From CAZDML01 sp964506645 (GTDB lineage Bacteria > Elusimicrobiota > Elusimicrobia > 2-01-FULL-59-12): a stretch of DNA of 7,826 nucleotides. The position numbers and the translations under genes are program-made. How positions within the stretch are numbered: position 1 is the first letter of the stretch; each line of letters starts with the position of its first letter. Location of the stretch: contig CAZDML010000100.1 in assembly GCA_964506645.1 (NCBI GenBank), forward strand, positions 1-7,826. Reading direction: 5' to 3'. This document shows, piece after piece, positions 4,776-7,826 of this stretch. The notes beneath the pieces are model-generated. The model saw only the letters and a program-made list of their open reading frames with translations, was not told the origin of the DNA and ran no database searches.

Positions 4776-7142
4776 GTGTTAAAACGGCTTATCTCGCTTT
4801 TTCTTGTCTTTTGTCTCCTCAGCTCCAGTGCTGAGTGCTCAGTGCTCAGTGCTGAGCCATTTCCGGTCGTAAACTCAGGACTCAGCACTCATTCCTCAGC
4901 ACTCTTCTCTTCCCAAGCCTTCTCCGCTCCTGCCCAGGAAGTCCAAAAACCGATTGCCGGAAAAAATTGGCAACAACGCTGGCAGGAGGGAAAAGCCTTC
5001 CGTTCCGTCCTTTGGACTCACTTTCTTCTGGGAATGGCCATTCCCTTTTTAGGAGCGATGGGGGGAGGAGGAGGCGGTATGCCCTCCAAAGGAAAAGTGA
5101 CTGGCATCTTGCAAGTCAAGAAAGCTCTGGCTCTGTATCTTTCTCAGCGTACAAAAGAGACTCTCGTGGATAGAGAGACTCCCTGGATGAAACATTCTGA
5201 AGGGTATCGCATTCACAATGTTGCTTGGCCGATGGAATATCTTCCAGGGCCTGTAACACGCAATCTTAAAGTACTGTCTTCTCCCAATTCAACAGAGGTG
5301 TTGGGAACTCCGGAAGCCTCGGTGTGTATGGCCATCGCTGGGCTAAAGTGGCAGGAAGGACTTCAAAAAATAGGTTTGTTGCATGAGCGAATATCAGCAC
5401 GTACGGATGAAAACTGGGAATCGTATATCGATGGAAAAAAGGAAGAATTTTTTGAATTTGCCGAACAACTGACGGATGATCCTAATGCGGACTATGCTTT
5501 TGTTGTTTCGTATTTGGACAAGGAAGAGCACGCTGTTGTTGATTTGGTGAAGCAGGTTCAAGCGGACTCTCGAGGTCGTTCGTTCCGATTTCTGTTGTTG
5601 AAGCGTTCTGCTGAGGCAGATCATGTCGTTACCTCGGAGGGTGTGGGGATGAGCTCCACACATACAGACGACCATGATCTTGCGGCGACAGAGGGTGTTT
5701 TGTGGGCGGACGTTCGTCAGCGACTCAAAGAGACCTCTGTTGTTCAGGGAGCTTGGGGGGAGCAAAGCTCCGATCGTACACGTATTCTCACGGAGTTTTA
5801 TGGTGGGACGGCTGGAGGGATTGTTCATTTTGATGGCAAGCGCTATGCCTTAAGTTGGGTCAGTCGTCATCTGTGGGCTCGCAAAGCGGTAGAAGGGCTG
5901 ATTGGCTCGCTTGGTTTAGCACGGCCATCGCGTATTCTCTCCATTGGCCTAGGGGCAGGGCATCTTGAAGCGTACTTACGTCGGAAAGGTTGGAATGTGT
6001 TTGGGGTGGAATTCGTCCCCCACTTGCTGAAACTCGCTCGAAAGCGTGGCGTCTCCGCCGTCCAAGGCGATGGCCATGCGTTACCTATCGTTTCAGAAAG
6101 TCAGGACATGACCCTTTACTCAGAATCGTTGGTCCATATGGACGTGCCCGCAGCTCTGCAGGAAGCGTGGCGAGTCCTGGGTCCTGGGGGAACTCTGCTT
6201 GTGTTGTTAGATCATACGGACGCATATTATGAGGCGCCGGAATTCGGTTACAAAGCAGTTCTAGCGGATGCGCTCATCGACGCCGCTCGTTCCCTCGGTT
6301 TTGAAGCCATTGTTCAGGGCGATTTCTCTAATGGAAAAAAAGTGAAGAGCGGAAAGCTTTCCTATGTGCATGCCCGTAAACCGTATAACCGAACCGAGGA
6401 GATATTGGAAATCCTTAAATTAATTGGAGCCTATGCACAAAATGATTTGTACTACTACCACAGTAATAGTTATCGGTTTACGGAAGGACCAAAGGAGCTA
6501 ATTTATCTGCGAGGTGATGGTTTATCGCTCGATCCAAACGATTCTCGGTATGATTCTGATCCGATGGCACCAGCCTTGCCAGATCCTACGATCAATCTGG
6601 ATATTGCATTTTCAAATGGCCAGGATGAAAGAGTGGGGATGTTTTGCACACAGATTGTCTGGGATCCTGTGAGCCAAATGCCGATCTGGTATGTGTCGCT
6701 CATCCAACGCCGTCATTCATATTACGAGGGACTGTCAAAGAAAGAGCGTTTACGTGTAGATCGATGGATTCAAAAAACATTCATGGAAATTGGGCGTGTG
6801 GCTGATGAGCTGGGAATTGAAGTTGTGATGGAGCGCTATCATTCTCTCATTGAGCAGCCCAAAATTCTGAAAAAGATTGAAAGATATCCGGAATTGCTTA
6901 AGTCACTCGCAATTCTTTACAAACGCCCCTCTCGTGAATGGCAACGCAGCGATCATCGCACGTTTTCATCGTGGCCTTATAAAGAGCATCGAGAGTGGAC
7001 GGGCAATTTCTGGTCGCGTTTGCCTCGCCATGTTGAGACCAACTGGTTTGGTGATAGCGGCAATGGCAATAGTTTCAAAACAGAGAAGCCCAGCACGGCT
7101 GGCTCGCATTCCCAGCAAAAACACTTTCAGAGAGCGGCATAG
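4776..7142 (+). CDS. large protein with class I SAM-dependent methyltransferase domain, exported-looking N-terminus
   Basis: 788 residues of no family I recognise as a whole. Residues 1-21 look like a Sec signal peptide (basic MLKR, then LISLFLVFCLL). Residues 16-46 are Ser-rich and encoded by heptamer repeats. A second hydrophobic stretch (about 78-95) ends in six glycines (96-101). Residues 103-345 are unrecognised, with a His/Asp patch THTDDHD (295-301). Residues about 370-535 fit a class I methyltransferase: motif I LSIGLGAGHLEAYL (388-401), VFGVEFVPHLLKLARKRG (408-425), VQGDGHALPI (429-438), and WRVLGPGGTLLVLL (466-479). Residues 541-720 are another unrecognised domain, and the last 65 residues are polar and low in hydrophobics. 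The GTG start is the only early one, since TAA stands in frame at 4764, and its AGGAAGG is practically touching it. ATG at 5079 after a run of purines would give a 687-residue cytosolic protein, which suits a SAM enzyme better. The methyl acceptor is unknown. Confidence 0.8.
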   Translation: MLKRLISLFLVFCLLSSSAECSVLSAEPFPVVNSGLSTHSSALFSSQAFSAPAQEVQKPIAGKNWQQRWQEGKAFRSVLWTHFLLGMAIPFLGAMGGGGGGMPSKGKVTGILQVKKALALYLSQRTKETLVDRETPWMKHSEGYRIHNVAWPMEYLPGPVTRNLKVLSSPNSTEVLGTPEASVCMAIAGLKWQEGLQKIGLLHERISARTDENWESYIDGKKEEFFEFAEQLTDDPNADYAFVVSYLDKEEHAVVDLVKQVQADSRGRSFRFLLLKRSAEADHVVTSEGVGMSSTHTDDHDLAATEGVLWADVRQRLKETSVVQGAWGEQSSDRTRILTEFYGGTAGGIVHFDGKRYALSWVSRHLWARKAVEGLIGSLGLARPSRILSIGLGAGHLEAYLRRKGWNVFGVEFVPHLLKLARKRGVSAVQGDGHALPIVSESQDMTLYSESLVHMDVPAALQEAWRVLGPGGTLLVLLDHTDAYYEAPEFGYKAVLADALIDAARSLGFEAIVQGDFSNGKKVKSGKLSYVHARKPYNRTEEILEILKLIGAYAQNDLYYYHSNSYRFTEGPKELIYLRGDGLSLDPNDSRYDSDPMAPALPDPTINLDIAFSNGQDERVGMFCTQIVWDPVSQMPIWYVSLIQRRHSYYEGLSKKERLRVDRWIQKTFMEIGRVADELGIEVVMERYHSLIEQPKILKKIERYPELLKSLAILYKRPSREWQRSDHRTFSSWPYKEHREWTGNFWSRLPRHVETNWFGDSGNGNSFKTEKPSTAGSHSQQKHFQRAA
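4826..4904. repeat. inverted arrays of a 7-nt repeat in the leader of the large gene
   Basis: Four uninterrupted heptamers CAGTGCT, GAGTGCT, CAGTGCT, CAGTGCT fill 4826-4853. After a 19-nt gap, 4873-4904 holds degenerate copies in the opposite orientation (ACTCAGG, ACTCAGC, ACTCATT, CCTCAGC, ACTC). The two arrays can pair into a long imperfect hairpin. Seven is not a multiple of three, so three units are needed to keep the frame. They encode the Ser-rich residues from about 17 to 43. Confidence 0.85.
5061..5078 (+). promoter_or_regulatory. purine-rich Shine-Dalgarno-like run before an internal ATG (5079)
   Basis: GGGGGAGGAGGAGGC stands just before ATG 5079, in frame with the large gene. It also encodes the six-glycine run, so the similarity could be a by-product of glycine codons. 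If used, it would start a 687-residue form lacking the hydrophobic leader. Confidence 0.35.
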
Positions 7143-7155
7143 CTTAGTTTCTATC
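7143..7155 (+). repeat. right copy of the short direct repeat bounding the accessory block
   Basis: CTTAGTTTCTATC differs from 4034-4045 by one inserted T. It starts at the base after the stop codon of the large gene. It also begins a weak 5-bp stem CTTAG/CTAAG (7143-7147 with 7155-7159). Confidence 0.45.
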
Positions 7156-7193
7156 TAAGATTGGCTAACGTCTACCCATAAGCCTCCTTTCTT

Positions 7194-7202
7194 TGCTAGA
7201 AT
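7194..7202 (+). promoter_or_regulatory. extended -10 promoter of rimP-nusA
   Basis: TGCTAGAAT has the TGn extension and a good -10 hexamer (7197-7202). No recognisable -35 lies 16-18 nt upstream, which extended -10 promoters tolerate. The start would be near 7209, only about 6 nt before the leader hairpin. Confidence 0.6.
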
Positions 7203-7214
7203 AGTGTCTGTTAC

Positions 7215-7242
7215 GAGTGGCGCAGCAGGCCACTCTTTTTTT
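7215..7242 (+). terminator. intrinsic terminator or attenuator in the rimP leader
   Basis: GAGTGGC (7215-7221), a 7-nt loop, the exact complement GCCACTC (7229-7235), then seven T (7236-7242). It is followed after 22 nt by the rimP start. It may end transcription from the large gene. Because the only visible rimP promoter lies upstream of it, it could also act as an attenuator, as described for rimP leaders in some Proteobacteria (family knowledge, from memory). Confidence 0.85.
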
Positions 7243-7264
7243 GTATCTAATTTTGAAGGGTTTC

Positions 7265-7747
7265 ATGAGCGCTTCAGTCCCAAAGAATCAACTTATTGAT
7301 CAAATTGAGCAACTTGTGGCTCCGGTGTTGCTCGAGCAACAAGCGGAACTCGTGGATTTACAGTTTGTGCATGAACACGGGGGTTGGGTGCTCCGCTTCT
7401 TCCTGGACAAGACGGGGGGAATTACGCTGGACGATTGTGCGCTCTTTAGCGACAAGATCGGATCGGCCCTAGACGCCGCCGATATTATTGCTCAGGCCTA
7501 TTCTTTGGAAATTTCGTCTCCGGGCATCTATCGGGCACTTAAAAAAGAAAAAGACTTCCAAAAATTTATCGGTGAGCGCGTGGATGTGAACATGTTCGGT
7601 CCGATCGAAGGCCGCAGGCACTTTAAAGGGACCCTGCAGGGTGCCGCCCAAGGCCAGATTACACTGCAGGATTCGGAAGATCGGGTGTATACGCTGCCCA
7701 TCAGCGGGATTGCAAAAGCCCATCTCGATCCGGACATTAAGATTTAA
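7265..7747 (+). CDS. rimP: ribosome maturation factor RimP
   Basis: Cytosolic protein needed for late assembly of the 30S subunit. The 160-residue length is typical (about 150-160). The N-terminal alpha/beta domain (about 8-85) shows ELVDLQFVHEHGGWVLRFF from 28, then the acidic DKTGGITLDDC segment (48-58), and the family hallmark LEISSPGIYRAL (81-92), equivalent to the usual LEVSSPGLdRPL. An SH3-like C-terminal domain follows (about 95-155: FIGERVDVNMF, FKGTLQG, YTLPISGIAKAHLDP). ATG 7265 is chosen because GAAGGG (7255-7260) lies 4 nt before it and the family begins here; the longer open frame from GTG 7217 starts in the terminator hairpin. Followed by nusA after 21 nt, the conserved rimP-nusA pairing. 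Confidence 0.95.
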   Translation: MSASVPKNQLIDQIEQLVAPVLLEQQAELVDLQFVHEHGGWVLRFFLDKTGGITLDDCALFSDKIGSALDAADIIAQAYSLEISSPGIYRALKKEKDFQKFIGERVDVNMFGPIEGRRHFKGTLQGAAQGQITLQDSEDRVYTLPISGIAKAHLDPDIKI

Positions 7748-7755
7748 ATTACAGC

Positions 7756-7760
7756 GGAGG
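7756..7760 (+). promoter_or_regulatory. Shine-Dalgarno of nusA
   Basis: GGAGG, 8 nt before GTG 7769, supports the GTG as the start of nusA. Confidence 0.75.
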
Positions 7761-7768
7761 ATATTGAC

Positions 7769-7826
7769 GTGTCAGAAAAAGGCGAACTCATCCCAGTCCT
7801 CGAACAAATCGAACGGGACAAGGGCA
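7769..7826 (+). CDS. nusA: transcription elongation factor NusA, N-terminal fragment cut by the window end
   Basis: Only 19 codons are visible: GTG, then SEKGELIPVLEQIERDKG. This fits the NusA N-terminus (typically M..ELL.vLeqiereKgI), the part that binds RNA polymerase. NusA modulates pausing, termination and antitermination. Position directly after rimP is the near-universal context and carries most of the weight, given the short fragment. Confidence 0.88.
   Translation, partial: MSEKGELIPVLEQIERDKG

Noticed and set aside
4776..4839. Lipoprotein signal for the large protein (Cys21)
   Set aside because: The residues before the Cys are SAE; a Glu at -1 does not fit a lipobox.
5394..5828. 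144-codon minus-strand open frame
   Set aside because: It lies wholly within the large gene, has no Shine-Dalgarno or recognisable domain, and its Cys/Arg/Thr-rich sequence looks like an antisense shadow.
4064..7142. Toxin-antitoxin or phage-defence module made of the ORF6N gene and the large gene
   Set aside because: They are divergent rather than co-transcribed, and no toxin, nuclease or abortive-infection motif is visible. A methyltransferase fold next to an ORF6N gene is not enough evidence.
7217..7264. Longer rimP with a GTG start at 7217
   Set aside because: The added 16 codons are the terminator hairpin and T-tract; ATG 7265 has a good Shine-Dalgarno and matches the family start.

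Overview
The window carries bacterial core genes on the + strand, interrupted by a block of about 3.1 kb that does not belong to the usual core set. From left to right: dxr (isoprenoid synthesis), rseP (intramembrane site-2 protease) and proS (prolyl-tRNA synthetase), then an ORF6N-domain gene on the - strand, then a 788-codon + strand gene holding a class I SAM-methyltransferase fold, then rimP and the first 19 codons of nusA. dxr, rseP and proS are packed with a 1-nt overlap and a 1-nt gap. The order (cdsA-)dxr-rseP-proS-rimP-nusA is a widespread bacterial arrangement, so the ORF6N gene and the methyltransferase gene look like an insertion between proS and rimP.

Organism: a Gram-negative-type bacterium using the MEP isoprenoid pathway, with bacterial-type ProRS (including its editing domain) and moderate GC (by eye mid-50s in the core genes, lower in the accessory block; not computed). 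An ORF6N gene, a dispersed 'VIPADAGIQ'-type repeat, heptamer CAGTGCT/AGCACTG repeats and a very long secreted-looking protein of unknown family fit an environmental lineage such as Omnitrophota or another little-cultured phylum. That placement is a guess; nothing in the window proves it.

Region by region: (1) 1-4038, core operon. The first ~35 codons of dxr are made from a ~90-bp imperfect inverted-repeat element read in frame. (2) 4039-7142, accessory block. The ORF6N gene and the large gene diverge from a ~208-bp control region with a promoter candidate, a 10-bp inverted repeat around it and two small hairpins. The ORF6N gene contains a perfect 14-bp palindrome with a 3-nt loop. The large gene begins GTG with an almost spacer-less Shine-Dalgarno, has an N-terminus written from inverted heptamer arrays, and has a stronger internal start candidate at 5079. 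Near-identical 12/13-nt direct repeats lie at the two edges of the block (4034-4045 and 7143-7155). (3) 7143-7826, rimP-nusA operon start. An extended -10 promoter is followed at once by a textbook hairpin plus seven T, so rimP-nusA appears to have its own promoter and a terminator or attenuator in its leader.

The core genes serve isoprenoid precursor supply, envelope proteolysis, translation and transcription elongation; they are grouped by conserved order rather than by one pathway. The best candidates for something undescribed are the large methyltransferase-containing protein, its repeat-built leader, and the repeat-bounded insertion as a unit.
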